From positions 25,768,839 through 25,832,838 of the forward strand of contig NC_065919.1 in assembly GCF_024586455.1 (NCBI RefSeq): 64,000 nucleotides of DNA. The letters run 5' to 3'. The position numbers and the translations under genes are program-made. Within the stretch, counting starts at the first letter, position 1. Every line of letters begins with the position of its first letter. This document shows positions 34,951 to 45,381 of the stretch, one piece after another. The notes under the pieces were generated by a model that saw only the letters and a program-made list of their open reading frames with translations, was not told the DNA's origin and searched no databases. Source of the DNA: Bactrocera neohumeralis. Taxonomy: Eukaryota > Arthropoda > Insecta > Diptera > Tephritidae.

Positions 34951-36220
34951 CAGTCTGTCAAGTAAGAGCGTGGTCGACTTTACCGACAGTTAATGAAAGA
35001 TTTCGCTCTAATTCCTTCGCGAGCCGATAGAGTGAAGCTTTGTCCTTGATGCATTGCCAACAAAGGTTCAGTTGTCGTTGATCTTGTGAAAGAGAATCAC
35101 GTTAAACGCCATGAGTGCTAAGCACGCGTCGCGCTACGAAGCTGTGTTCCTTTGCATCCAGCCGAAAGGTCCCAAAATGTCGCAATCAGCGGCTGCTAAA
35201 TATATGAGAAAGTCGAAGGCATTTGTACAGAAGTGGATACAACGATATATAGTGGCTAAAAATGTCGATGATTTACCAGAACGTGGTTCGATAGGAAAAG
35301 TGAACAAAAAAGGTGAAAAAAGAATAGTGAGTCTGTTTTCGCGGAATCCCACTTTAACACTGCGGCAAGCACAAGCAAAATTAATGGCAAAAGGTTTAGA
35401 TATATCGTATGAAACTATCCGAACCCTTCTTCATACTCATGATCTGAAATGGCGCAACACAATGAAGAAGTCTCTGTTGACTGAAAAACTTGTGACAAAG
35501 CGACTCGCTTGGGCGCATGAGAATATTGATAGAGATTTTGAAAATGTCATTTTTACTGATGAATGTTCTATATGGGCACGTTCTGTCCTCATGCGAGCCT
35601 GGTCAACTTCCACCAATAGGCTTATTCAGCGGACCGTAAAACATGGAATAAAGGTGCATCTTTGGGGCTGCTTCTCAAAGCAGGGATTCGGCACTTTGTA
35701 CCTCTTTACTGACAACCTACATAAATGCCGAGAAAATGATAAAAATCTACAAAAAGGCTTTACTGCTATCTGCCAAACGATGGTTCATCAGAAAAAATGA
35801 AGATTGGATTCTGCAGGAGGACAACGATCCTAAACACCGCAGCAACTCTGTACTCAGTGGAAACTCAATCTGGCACCGTTACATTGGATTGGCCGTCGCA
35901 GTCGCAAGATGCAAACCCTATTGAAAATGTGTGGGCATATATTAAACAGAAGCTTCGTGGACACTTCGATACACTTTGAAGCAGTGTTCTTGCGAAATTT
36001 GTCGGATCTGGAGATCCTTGCCACTAGAATACGCCGTCAAATTAGTAGAAAGCATGCCTCGGCGATGCCAGGCAATTATCGACGCCGGTGGTGAGGACAT
36101 ATTATTGACCAAATTGCATCATTGTTTGTAATATGTACAATGTATATATAAATATGAAAGTTTCATAAAATAATTTTTTTTTTATAAATTAACACGACCA
36201 CGCTCTTACTTGACAGACTG
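34951..36220 (+). mobile_element. Tc1-like transposon, copy 1 (near full length)
   Basis: Inverted ends CAGTCTGTCAAGTAAGAGCG / CGCTCTTACTTGACAGACTG, continuing TGGTCG / CGACCA, are perfect over about 26 bp and flanked by TA on both sides (34949-34950 and 36221-36222). Length is 1270 bp. It contains one transposase gene with frameshifts. A truncated, inverted second copy is at 37458-38005. Confidence 0.95.
35111..36135 (+). pseudogene. Tc1-like transposase with frameshifts
   Basis: The ATG at 35111 opens about 229 codons: an N-terminal helix-turn-helix (AAAKYMRKSKAFVQKWIQRY), a linker and second HTH (TLTLRQAQAKLMAKGLDISY), and VIFTDECSIWARS with the first catalytic Asp (near 35560). After a frame change near 35735 come IYKKALLLSAKRWFIRK and WILQEDNDPKHRSNS (second Asp, near 35820), then, in a further frame, DWPSQSQDANPIENVWAYIK (catalytic Glu, near 35930). 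This is the DD34E pattern of Tc1. The C-terminus (RRCQAIIDAGGEDILL) ends near 36130. At least four single-base indels; it needs an intact relative to move. Confidence 0.9.
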
Positions 36221-36317
36221 TACTTTTACAGGAATAAAGAATTTCATTGATATTCCAAACCGTTTGTTTTATTAAAAAAAAAAAACCTTCGTAGCGCTCT
36301 TATTGAAAAATCCGCTA

Positions 36318-37455
36318 TTAAAGTTGAGGCCACTGAAACCGAATTTCGATAGCAAATTATTTAATTTAATTTTTTAATAATTTTGACTCGTTGTTGGATC
36401 GTATATATATTTCCATGATGAAGCCTTACTGAAATGAAATGTCAAAAGAGTGGGAAAAAATGTGGCGTTTTTTGCTGTTGCTAACGTCGACGTTTGGAGA
36501 CAGGTAGAGCTGCTATCCTCCAATGTTAAAAAGTCTTTAGTTACTTACCTATAATTACAAGATTTGGAAATTCACTGATAAAGTGTTGCTTTTGGCACTG
36601 CAACATAAGAGCTGTGAGACAACGCAAATATATGACGTCAAACTTTCCTTAAGTATACGGATTATTATAATCAAAGTTTACTCTTGCATTATGTACAAAG
36701 GTCGAAAAAGTCTCAGACTTTCAAAAGAAACAAAACATGTAGTTTAATTAAGTGGCCATTAAAATGTTTATTTTTCCTCAAAGGTCGACGTGCGCTTTTT
36801 GAGAATATGTATAATAAGATAATACAAAAATTAAATTTTTGACACCTTAAACTGTCGTGAGGAAGTTTACACAGAGGGTCACTTAAATGCAAAATATGTA
36901 CATATGTATGTATGTATGTATATAGACCCGCCGAAATGACTGCAATCATCGTGTGTAAGTGACTTCGTGTCACCGGCAAGAGAGTAACTTTAAACTTAAC
37001 TTGTTAAATAATAAGTGTGACAATATTACCCGCTATTACGTGGTTATTTTCTACTTAGAATGAAATTGGCAGCAATTAACCGGGAACAATGAAAAGCACG
37101 AAAGCTTTTTAAGCGAAACAGATAGATGAGAATTTTGCATGCCTTTAATAGCTGTTTTGAGGTTTTTAGCAAAAAGTGTGTTGTTTAATATTTTGACGAT
37201 CTGTGCGAGATTACCGAAGATTATGTACCAGTTTTGTCATCCTATTATTATGAAATGCGCAATAGCGTGTTTATGGCTGGAGCGTGGGCGGTGAGTAAAA
37301 ACTTAAAATAAAGAGTTACACAATGCCGCAAAAAATAGTACAGTAAAACTTATTGTCTCAGAGGTGTTAAAACAGTCTGGCATATACAATATGCACATAT
37401 TTGAATTATTAGTGTAATTAAAATTAATTGCCTAAAAGCAATATTCTTGTAAAAG
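36318..37455. other. Unassigned DNA
   Basis: No motif. A short ATGTATGTATGT microsatellite lies near 36902. Nothing else supportable. Confidence 0.5.
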
Positions 37456-37457
37456 TA

Positions 37458-38005
37458 CAGTCTGTCAAGTAAGAGCGTGGTCGTGTTAATTTATAAAAAA
37501 AAAAAATTATTTTATGAAACTTTCATATTTATATATACATTGTACATAATGCAAACATTGATGCAATTTGGTCAATAATATGTCCTCACCACCGGCGTCG
37601 ATAATTGCCTGGCATCTCCGAGGCATGCTTTCTACTAATTTGACGGCGTATTCTAGTGGCAAGGATCTCCAGATCCGACAAATTTCGTAAGAACACGGCT
37701 TCAAAGTGTATCGAAGTGTCCACGAAGCTTCTGTTTAATATATGCCCACACATTTTCAATAGGGTTTGCATCTTGCGACTGCGACGGCCAATCCAATGTA
37801 ACGGTGCCAGATTTAGTTTTCCACTGAGTACAGAGTTGCTGCGGTGTTTAGGATCGTTGTCCTCCTGCAGAATCCAATCTTCATTTTTTCTGATGAACCA
37901 TCGTTTGGCAGATAGCTGTAAAGCCTTTTTGTAGATTTTTGCACCTTTATTCCGTGTTTTACGGTCCGCTGACCAAGCCTATTGGTGAAAGTTGGCCAAG
38001 CTATT
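37458..38005 (-). mobile_element. Tc1-like transposon, copy 2 (truncated)
   Basis: It begins with the same terminal repeat as 34951 (CAGTCTGTCAAGTAAGAGCG at 37458), oriented so its transposase reads on the minus strand. It covers the C-terminal half and stops near 38005 within the stretch matching 35595 of copy 1, with an internal deletion joining the AAGGTGCA block to AAAATCTACAAAAAGG (near 37944). The other terminal repeat is missing. Confidence 0.9.
37507..37950 (-). pseudogene. Tc1-like transposase C-terminal half
   Basis: Minus strand: the second-Asp block WILQEDNDPKHRSNS, then after a frame change TQWKTKSGTVTLDWPSQSQD and NPIENVWAYIKQKL with the catalytic Glu, then after another frame change WRSLPLEYAVKLVESMPRRC and IIDAGGEDILLTK to a stop at 37507. 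Two of the frame changes fall at the same bases as in copy 1 (see findings). Confidence 0.85.
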
Positions 38006-38265
38006 TATCTGACAATTTTCCGATGCCTGAAATTTAAACTGAGATTGATTTCAGCTAATTACTTCTCCGAATTTCATGAACTAAATTTTTTATACTATAA
38101 TATAAAAATACAAACAGAAAGTGGTCATTATAGTTTGTATTTTAATACATTTTCAAAACAAAATGAATTTTGGTAAACTCTCTTCATAGATTGTCGAGTA
38201 ATTCTTTTTGTCTCGTTTAATTTGGCGTTCACACTTAACATTTATCGCTTTTTACAATAACTTAT

Positions 38266-38845
38266 AGGGTTACATACTGTTAGAAGGCCGAAAAACGCGC
38301 ATCTTCCAGAATTTTTCTGAGAAAACTTTTATATTTATTGATCCAAAAATTTGTACACATATTATGGTATTAACTGGTATCAAACGTATTTTCAGACATA
38401 GTATTAGTAAAAATATTTATTTGGAAAGGAACTACACTACTGATCTCCGGGAGCTCCTCTGAAAAAAAAACGTTTTGCGGTGACCACTATACTGAACTGG
38501 ATTCTCTGAAATTAAAAAACCAAACTAATTTGCTAAAAGTTCTATTAAATCTAGTAATTAATTGGAGGAATAAGGAAAATTAAGTTTTTTGACAAAATGG
38601 TGGTTTCTCAAAAAAAAAAAATTGAGTTTTGACCAAAATTTCGGCCTTAAATTGTTTATAAAAAAATTATCGGTTAGAAAAATCTTCGATTAATTACTAA
38701 AAAATATATTTAAAAAGCTCGTGTTAAAATTTGAGACTAATCGGTTTTGCCGTTTTCGAGTAGTGTTGGTCACCGACTATATATACATTAAGAAAATAAA
38801 ATAAAAAACCGATTTTTTGAAAAGTCTAACCGTATATAACCCCTT
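38266..38845. mobile_element. MITE with GGGTTACATAC ends
   Basis: The left end ATAGGGTTACATACTGTTAG and the right end CTAACCGTATATAACCCCTT are inverted with several mismatches. The flank is TTATA on the left and TTATG on the right, compatible with a decayed TTAA-type target. It is about 580 bp with no coding capacity. The terminal sequence resembles that of the 43660-44305 MITE (GGGGTTACAT). Confidence 0.6.
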
Positions 38846-38939
38846 ATGAGAAGGTAATGGCTTTATCTTTAAGCTCCCATTAATAGAAAACATATTTACA
38901 TTCGTTTGCAGAGAAGCTATAATAACCTTCAAAAATATG

Positions 38940-39145
38940 TATTCTATGTATAACAGCTATATTCTATAGTAGTTCGATCGAAAAACATTTTTTGGAGATT
39001 GAACTGTTGCTTTAGATTGATTCGTGCCAAATTTCGTGAAGATATCTTCTCAAATAAAAAATCCTTCCATAAAAGAGCTTGATTTTGATTGTTCAGTTTG
39101 TATAGCAGCAATATATTACAGTGGTCCAATATCGGCGGTTGTACA
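38940..39145 (+). repeat. Fragment of the 29.4-kb repeat family
   Basis: ACAGCTATATTCTATAGTAG, CCAAATTTCGTGAAGATATC, AGAGCTTGATTTTGATTG and ATTACAGTGGTCCAATATCG line up in order with the 29.7-29.85 kb part of that repeat, with many differences. Both ends are missing. Confidence 0.6.
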
Positions 39146-41110
39146 TATAGGACACACGGTCTAGCAAACTTTCCGTACGTAACGTAACGTACGATTTCTG
39201 TTTTGTCTTTTTTTGAGATATGTTAATGTATGTAAATAAATTTTATATATCCTATTTATGCCAAGTTCATATAATAATTATTTTGTCGACTTTTTAACTA
39301 TCCGTTTACAAAGATATGTAACAGTCGTCACAAAATGTACGTTGACCTTTGTAATTTAAGCGACACTTTCTCAACCAAAATACATAAATTAAAAAAATTG
39401 GTTGCAAATTTCCACAGACGTCTTAACTACTTTTGACTACTGTTTGCTTTTGACTGCAACTTCTCGAGAATGTCTGGTGACCGGTTAGCTGTTTGTCAGG
39501 AATTTCACTTGGCACGTCCCAAACCACACCGATTTATACGCACGTCAAAGAGTATAGACGCATATACCTACATACATACATACATACATATGAGTGACTA
39601 GGCAGCGCAGTGACGACTTGTCAGCAATCCGTCATTCCGTTTGCCAGACTGCCAACCAAATGGTTGAAATCACACAATGCGCTTCAAAAACGAAATGTAA
39701 TGAAGAAGTCTAATTGTTGCTGGACTTTATTTTCTTTTTCGTTTTGAATTGTCATTTGCCAAGTGAGAGTTTTCACTTTTATTGGCTTTTACTTAAGTAC
39801 GTAGCATATTTTACGGTTACAAACCACTGGTTTAAATGAACCCCGATAACTTACATATATAGCATTTGCTTGCATATTTACGTCCGAAAAAGTACACGCG
39901 TTGCAGTGAAATTTTGTGCTCACCTAATTTGCATACTTTTATGACCGCCTGTTTGACTGGTTATGAATGAAAAGTGTCATAGTTTTGGACAATTGTTCAA
40001 AAATAAATTGTAGCAGAATTTTTATGGCATGCCATGTGACTACATATTCGCTTGTAATGTTCTCTGTTGAGCCATTTGTGCGTTGCAAAGAAATATTAAA
40101 TAAAGTGACAAAAGCTTTTTCTAAAATTAAAAACTTTGTTTCCACAGCAAAAGCCATACAAATAATTTTCAAACAGGAAGCAACACAGTCATTACACGGA
40201 GTCATAACTCATTGACGAATATGAAAAATATAGCGCATGCAAACCCACCTAAAAATACGCCGCAGCAACGGGCTCAGTGCTGAGCACTTATACTATGCAT
40301 ATGTATGTACATATGTGTGTGTGATCCGTTGGCGAGTTAGAATTTTCCATGCAATTGCGAAAAACGCTCGCATGCAAGTGAATGAAACACAGGAAGTTGT
40401 CAGCGAAATAATGGTAATTTGCGCAAAAAATCATAAATCAGATTTTAACAAAACGTAAACAACAACAATAATGTACATATACTATGAGTATGTAACGAAA
40501 AGTAATTACTTGAAAATAGTTTTCTGCAATGAAAATTATTTTAAAATTATAATTGCCAGAAAATAGTGAAACAAATCAAACAGTTGCGGACAGCTTGGCT
40601 GAGTAAACGCATTGCATGCCGCCGGGTAACGCTCATTACTGTTACATGCATGGCGGTAATTACGATTGGCGGGCATTGGCAGTGCTGCCAAGTGGAGTTG
40701 GGTGCGCAGAAATTACTCGAAAATTGTATAATAGTAACGAGTAAATAATATTGCCAACAGTTTAGTCACCATTTATTTTGTGAGTGTCGTAATGCGGTTA
40801 CTCTCTTTTCCTCATTTCCAACAAAATTCGTTAACGACGGCTGCCATTACCCAAAATTATAGAAAATAGTTTTGTTTCAGATTTCAATTATGGATAGTTT
40901 TTGAGCTGGGTATAGTTGTCCGGCAGGATTTTCCGTGAATCTTATTTTCAAATCAATTTTGGTAATCCTATGAACAAACTTTCTTTGGCATGCCACATTT
41001 TGAGGTTACAATCGTCGAAAAACTCCTTTAGCTCAATCAATACATCTGATACTAGCACTTACTCAGTCTTCGAAAGGATCAAGTCTAACTGATCACACCA
41101 CTAAATACAC
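39146..41110. other. Unassigned DNA
   Basis: Contains a (CATA)n microsatellite near 39568-39590. The 60-90-codon frames at 39939-40215 occur on both strands over the same bases and have no recognisable motif. No transposon ends found. Confidence 0.5.
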
Positions 41111-41112
41111 TA

Positions 41113-41935
41113 CTGTGGACAAAAAATTGTAAGACTTTGTAATATAAATTTCGCGCGAAAAACCATTCGTCGAAATATTTTTTTTCTAGCTTAGTATGAC
41201 CGTCAATGTCATCTGTGCCAAATGTTGCTTCAAATTAATATTTAACGTTTAGTATACGCTTGTCTTTCTGAAGAACATAAAAAGCATTCGGCGATATTTA
41301 CAAATTATTTAAAAAGAGTCGAGAATCCCGTCCAGGACGGCCATCAACATCAACTGATGGTCAACACGTCAATAAAATAAAGGAGTTGGTGCTTGAGAAT
41401 CGACGATTAATATTCAGAGATCTTACTGGCATCGTTAGAACATAGGAAATAACTATGAAAACCATTTTGAAAGATCATTTGGGCCTAAGAAAAGTTAAAG
41501 CACGATTGGTTTCAAAAACACTAAATTGTTTCAAAAAACAGCGTCGCGTTAATGCCTGTGAAACAATGCTTTCTGACTACCAGGATGTCATGAAACATAT
41601 TATTACTGGCGATGAGTCTTGGATCTATGCTTACGACCCGGAAACAGACTATCAATCGGCCGATTATCGTGGCAAAGGTGAGCCGAACCTGAAAAAACCA
41701 CGTCAAAGCAGGTCAAAAGTCAAGGTTATGTTGACAGTTTTCTTCGATTATCGAGGTTTGGTGCACTCCGAATTCACTCCGATTTGGCGAACTGTCAACA
41801 AGGAATACTAATTGAGTGTTATGGGTCGTTTGCGCGAAGCTATTAGTAAAAAGGGGCCAACAACCTTGGATTTTGCATCACGAGAGATTAAGATTTTAAA
41901 AATGATGTTCAAAGTCTTACTATTTTTTGCTGATG
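41113..41935 (+). mobile_element. Mariner deletion derivative
   Basis: Ends GGACAAAAAATTGTAAGACT at left and its inverse AGTCTTACTATTTTTTGCTG at right, with TA on both sides (41111-41112, 41936-41937). Length is 823 bp. The lineage differs from the 14.6-, 15.8-, 51.7- and 61.6-kb mariners by terminal sequence. Confidence 0.9.
41340..41870 (+). pseudogene. Mariner transposase, 3' catalytic part deleted
   Basis: Readable from RPSTSTDGQHVNKIKELVLE (41338) and LIFRDLTGIVRT, a TAG at 41443, then LKDHLGLRKVKARLVSKTLN, MKHIITGDESWIYAYDPETD (first catalytic Asp near 41610), SRSKVKVMLTVFFDYRGLVH, TVNKEY, a TAA in place of a Tyr codon at 41809, then MGRLREAISKK. After about 41855 the sequence jumps to the right end. 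The second and third Asp residues are absent, as is most of the first helix-turn-helix. Confidence 0.9.
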
Positions 41936-41937
41936 TA

Positions 41938-42607
41938 AGCTTTTTTCTGCATATCCAATATTCGATGTACATACATATGTATAAAGCAAACATTTTTTCT
42001 TAACTTAAATTTTTGCTTTCCTATTTATTTACTTTCAATGCAGACGGTACTTTTGCGCTAAGCTTCAAAAGAATATTTGAATTTGCAAAGCAATTCTCGA
42101 CACATTACTTTTGATCAAAAAAACTCTCAAAATATTTGCAGATTCTGCGCAAACAAAACGAAAGACTTTTTCGCGGACAAGTGCTAAAAGCATTTGTAGT
42201 ATGCCGATAACAATGAATATTTCACTCAATCAAACAAATTATAATTCTGTTTACTTAATTTGCAATTTGAAAATCTGCATATGTACATATATACATATGT
42301 ACATGTGGAACAGCCGTGCTATTAGCATATTCACATATTGAATTAAATTATTCTGCAGAAAGGTAAACACAGGTAAAGGGCAAGAATATAATTGAATTGA
42401 CAATTAAATGAATTAAGACACTCAAGTTTGGTGTAGACTAAGATAATTATAAATATTGAAATTATTTAAGTTTAGTATGACACTTTGGTTATAAAAAAAT
42501 ATAGTACTAAATAGAAAAAATTGTGAAGATATAGAAAATTATAACATTTGTGTTTTGACACTCTTCAGTTTCGGTACTTTGTTTTTACTTTTTACCAGTG
42601 CTGCAAT
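41938..42607. other. Unassigned DNA
   Basis: ACATATATACATATGTACAT microsatellite near 42284. No motif recognised. Confidence 0.5.
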
Positions 42608-42611
42608 TTAA

Positions 42612-43346
42612 GGGGGTATTCTAGTCTAGAAATAAAAAAAAAACGATTTTTTTTTATATTTTCAAAGTTTAACTATTCAAGAATATGTGTACAAGAGGAT
42701 TTTTCAAAATTCAAATTATTTTCGGAGATATAGGTATTTTTCTGACCCGGCATCCAAACTGGTTCGGCCGGAACTAATCGAACATTAATGTGTTTTTACT
42801 TTACGCGAAACTTTAAACGCGTTTTTCTCAAAACTGACTTTTTCGGAACGATACCCACGATTTCTCAGGTTCTACTGGACCGATTTACTTGAAATTTTTA
42901 TAGAGTCTTCTTTATAGGCTTGTCTATGGTTGGAACTAGCCCCATTCCCAATTTTTTTTTTTTATTTTTAAAAAATTCGAAATAGTCAGAAAAAGTGATC
43001 CAAAAAAACTTTTTTTCAAGCAGTCGCCATTTTGTGAAAAAATCCACTTTTCCGTAGTTCCGGCCATTGCGACATTATTCGAGATTAATAATCTTTTTGT
43101 TTGGTTTCAGATAACTAGTAGGGTTGAAATCATGGGTATGGTCACGTGGAAATTTTTAGAGACCCCCCACTTCGTCAGCTCATAATTTTTGAAATTTTAT
43201 ACTTTTTTTTAGTTTTCAATTTTTTTCTGTACTCTTCTAAAATTAACAAATAACAAATAAAAAATGGATAGTAAAAATATTAATTGCCTTTTTTTTACGA
43301 CACTTTAAAAATTACCTGAAATTCATGCTTCTAGACCAGAATACCA
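42612..43346. mobile_element. MITE with GGGGGTATTCTAGTC end
   Basis: The left end GGGGGTATTCTAGTCTAGAA follows TTAA (42608-42611). The right end TTCTAGACCAGAATACC (near 43329-43345) is its inverse, but the last bases and target duplication are decayed (AGTTTAGAG). The interior has AAACGCGTTTTTCTCAAAAC, CGGCCGGAACTAATCGAAC and GTTCCGGCCATTGCGAC. It is about 735 bp and non-coding. It is a relative of 27470-28055 in opposite orientation. Confidence 0.75.
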
Positions 43347-43655
43347 GTTTAGAGTACCAAATGAAGGGTGAGTAGTTGTGATTAGCCAATAAATTGTCAA
43401 AGCATAACATTTTATATATAAAAACTGATTAAGTTTATGAGAGATTTCGTAGAAATTAAATATGAGATGTCAAATTTATTCACAAAAGCTAAATTTACAA
43501 AGAATGTTCAAATGACAGCTGACAAATTTAATTGTGATGACATTTTACAGCAACAACAATTATGGAATCAGTAGTGACTTAAGAGAAAACGTACCAAATA
43601 TATTCTTCGTATAAACGATTTGGTGGAATAACGTGAATTAAAAAGTTTTTGCCAG
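43347..43655. other. Spacer between MITEs
   Basis: AT-rich. Nothing recognised. Confidence 0.5.
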
Positions 43656-43659
43656 TTAA

Positions 43660-44305
43660 GGGCTTACATCAGTGCCCTCGCGTAAAAAACAGCGTCTTTT
43701 CAAAATTTTTTTCTCATATAAAAAATGAAATATTTTATTAGAATTTTTTTGTTTTCACTATCAACAAAAAAATTCTGAAATTTTTGGAAAAAAATATTTC
43801 GAACTCGGCCATTGCGACGCCATTTCCGTTGACCACTAGGAGAAAAAATGCGCCCGCGTTGGCAGGATAACTCATTACAAGGTCATCTAAAATGAAAAAA
43901 TACGTGCTTTAGTTAAAACCTTAACTTAGAACTTGGACGAAGGAAAAAAAACTGGAAATTGGATTTTTTGCAGACATTTTAACAAAAAAAATGAAAATTT
44001 CAGTAAAAATTTCGCGATTTTTTTTTCAAATAGTTGTAATCGAAAAAAAATACTTCATCCAAGTCTTTAAGAATTGTGACTCACAAACCTATGTAAAATT
44101 TCATGAAGATCGGTTGAGTAGTTCTCGAGAAATCTTGCCAACAGACTTCAAAAACACAGTTTCGAGAAAAACGTGTTTAAAGACGGCGCGAAACTATTAC
44201 TCGGATCAACTTGAAAATTTGGGACAATATTCTAGAGGTGTTGTAGAATTTAATAAAATATTAAAAAAAATCGATTTTTTGAAACCCGTAAACCCATGTA
44301 ACCCC
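43660..44305. mobile_element. TTAA-flanked MITE
   Basis: GGGCTTACATCAGTGCCC at left and GTAAACCCATGTAACCCC at right are partly inverted (GGG(G/C)TTACAT). Both are bordered by TTAA (43656-43659, 44306-44309). It is 646 bp with no transposase. The core 43908-44190 recurs without ends at 31018-31290. The interior has GTTTCGAGAAAAACGTGTTT, also seen in the 27.5-kb MITE. Confidence 0.8.
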
Positions 44306-44340
44306 TTAACACGCAAGTAAGAATTAAGCTATTCTTAAAA

Positions 44341-45381
44341 AGTAAGGAAGGGCTAAGTTCGGGTGTCACCGAACATTTTATACTCTCGCATGATAAAGTG
44401 ATAATAATTTACATAAATTTTTGCTGTAAAATTAATTAGATTAGATCAATTTGTGTACTTTGAGTATTGAATTGTATTTTCATTTCCTAATGTATATATT
44501 ATACAGAGAAGGCATCAGATGGAATTCAAAATAGCGTTATATTGGAAGACGCGTGGTTGTGAACCGATTTCACCCATATTGCGTACATGTCATCAGGGTG
44601 TTAAGAAAATATTATATACCGAATTTCATTGAAATCGATCTAATCCATAGTCTCCATTAGTTGGCGGCGCCACGCCCATTTTCAATTTTTAAAAAAAGCC
44701 TGGGTGCAGCTTCCTTCTGCCACTTCTTCCGTAAAATTTAGTGTTTTTGACGTTTTTTGTTAGTCGGTTAACGCACTTTTAGTGATTTTCAACATAACCT
44801 TTGTATGGGAGGTGGGCGTGGTTACTATCCGATTTCTTCCATTTTTGAACTGTATATGGAAATGTCTGAAGGAAACGACTCTATAGAGTTTGGTTGACAT
44901 AGCTATAATAGTTTCCGAGATATGTACAAAAAACTTAGTAGGGGGCGGGGCCACGCCCATTTTTCCAAAAAAAAATTACGTCCAAATATGGCCCTCCCTA
45001 ATGCGATCCTTTGTGCCAAATTTCACTTTAATATCTTTATTTATGGCTTAGTTATTACACTTTATAGGTTTTCGGTTTCCGCCATTTTGTGGGCGTGGCA
45101 GTATTTTGCCCATCTTCGAACTTAACCTTCTTATGGAGCCAAGAAATACGTGTACCAAGTTTCATCATGATATCTCAATTTTTACTCAAGTTACAGCTTG
45201 CACGAACGGACGGACGGACAGACGGAGAGACAGACATCCGGATTTCAACTCTACTCGTCACCCTGACCACTTTGGTATATATCCCTATATCTGACTCTTT
45301 TAGTTTTAGGACTTACAAACAACCAAACCTGAACAAAACTATAATACTCTCCTTAGCAACTTTGTTGCGAGAGTATAAAAA
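44341..45381 (+). repeat. Dispersed 1-kb repeat, copy 2
   Basis: Begins AGTAAGGAAGGGCTAAGTTC and ends TTGCGAGAGTATAAAAA. It is nearly collinear with 3796-5027 (shared: GGCATCAGATGGAATTCAAA, TAGTCGGTTAA, GGGGGCGGGGCCACGCCC, CGGACGGACGGACAGACGG), with a roughly 200-bp shorter 5' part. The head here reads GGGTGTCACCGAACATT, as in copy 3, versus GGGTGCACC in copy 1. Confidence 0.9.

Larger units (their letters stand above)
34422..36315 (-). mobile_element. Mariner-superfamily element with nested Tc1
   Basis: Termini: CGGGGTTTTCAATAAGATCG then CTAC at left, and the inverse GTAGCGCTCTTATTGAAAAA then TCCGC at right. TA flanks both sides (34420-34421, 36316-36317). The minus-strand transposase remnant is in the left 0.5 kb. 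A Tc1-like element (34951-36220) sits inside. The remaining outer sequence is only about 620 bp, so the outer element had lost most of its coding region. Confidence 0.85.

Noticed and set aside
39939..40215. Overlapping 82- and 88-codon frames on opposite strands
   Set aside because: Both strands are open over the same bases, as happens by chance; no motif on either.
43991..44320. 109-codon open stretch
   Set aside because: It lies inside a TTAA-flanked MITE whose other copy (31.0 kb) does not keep the frame open.
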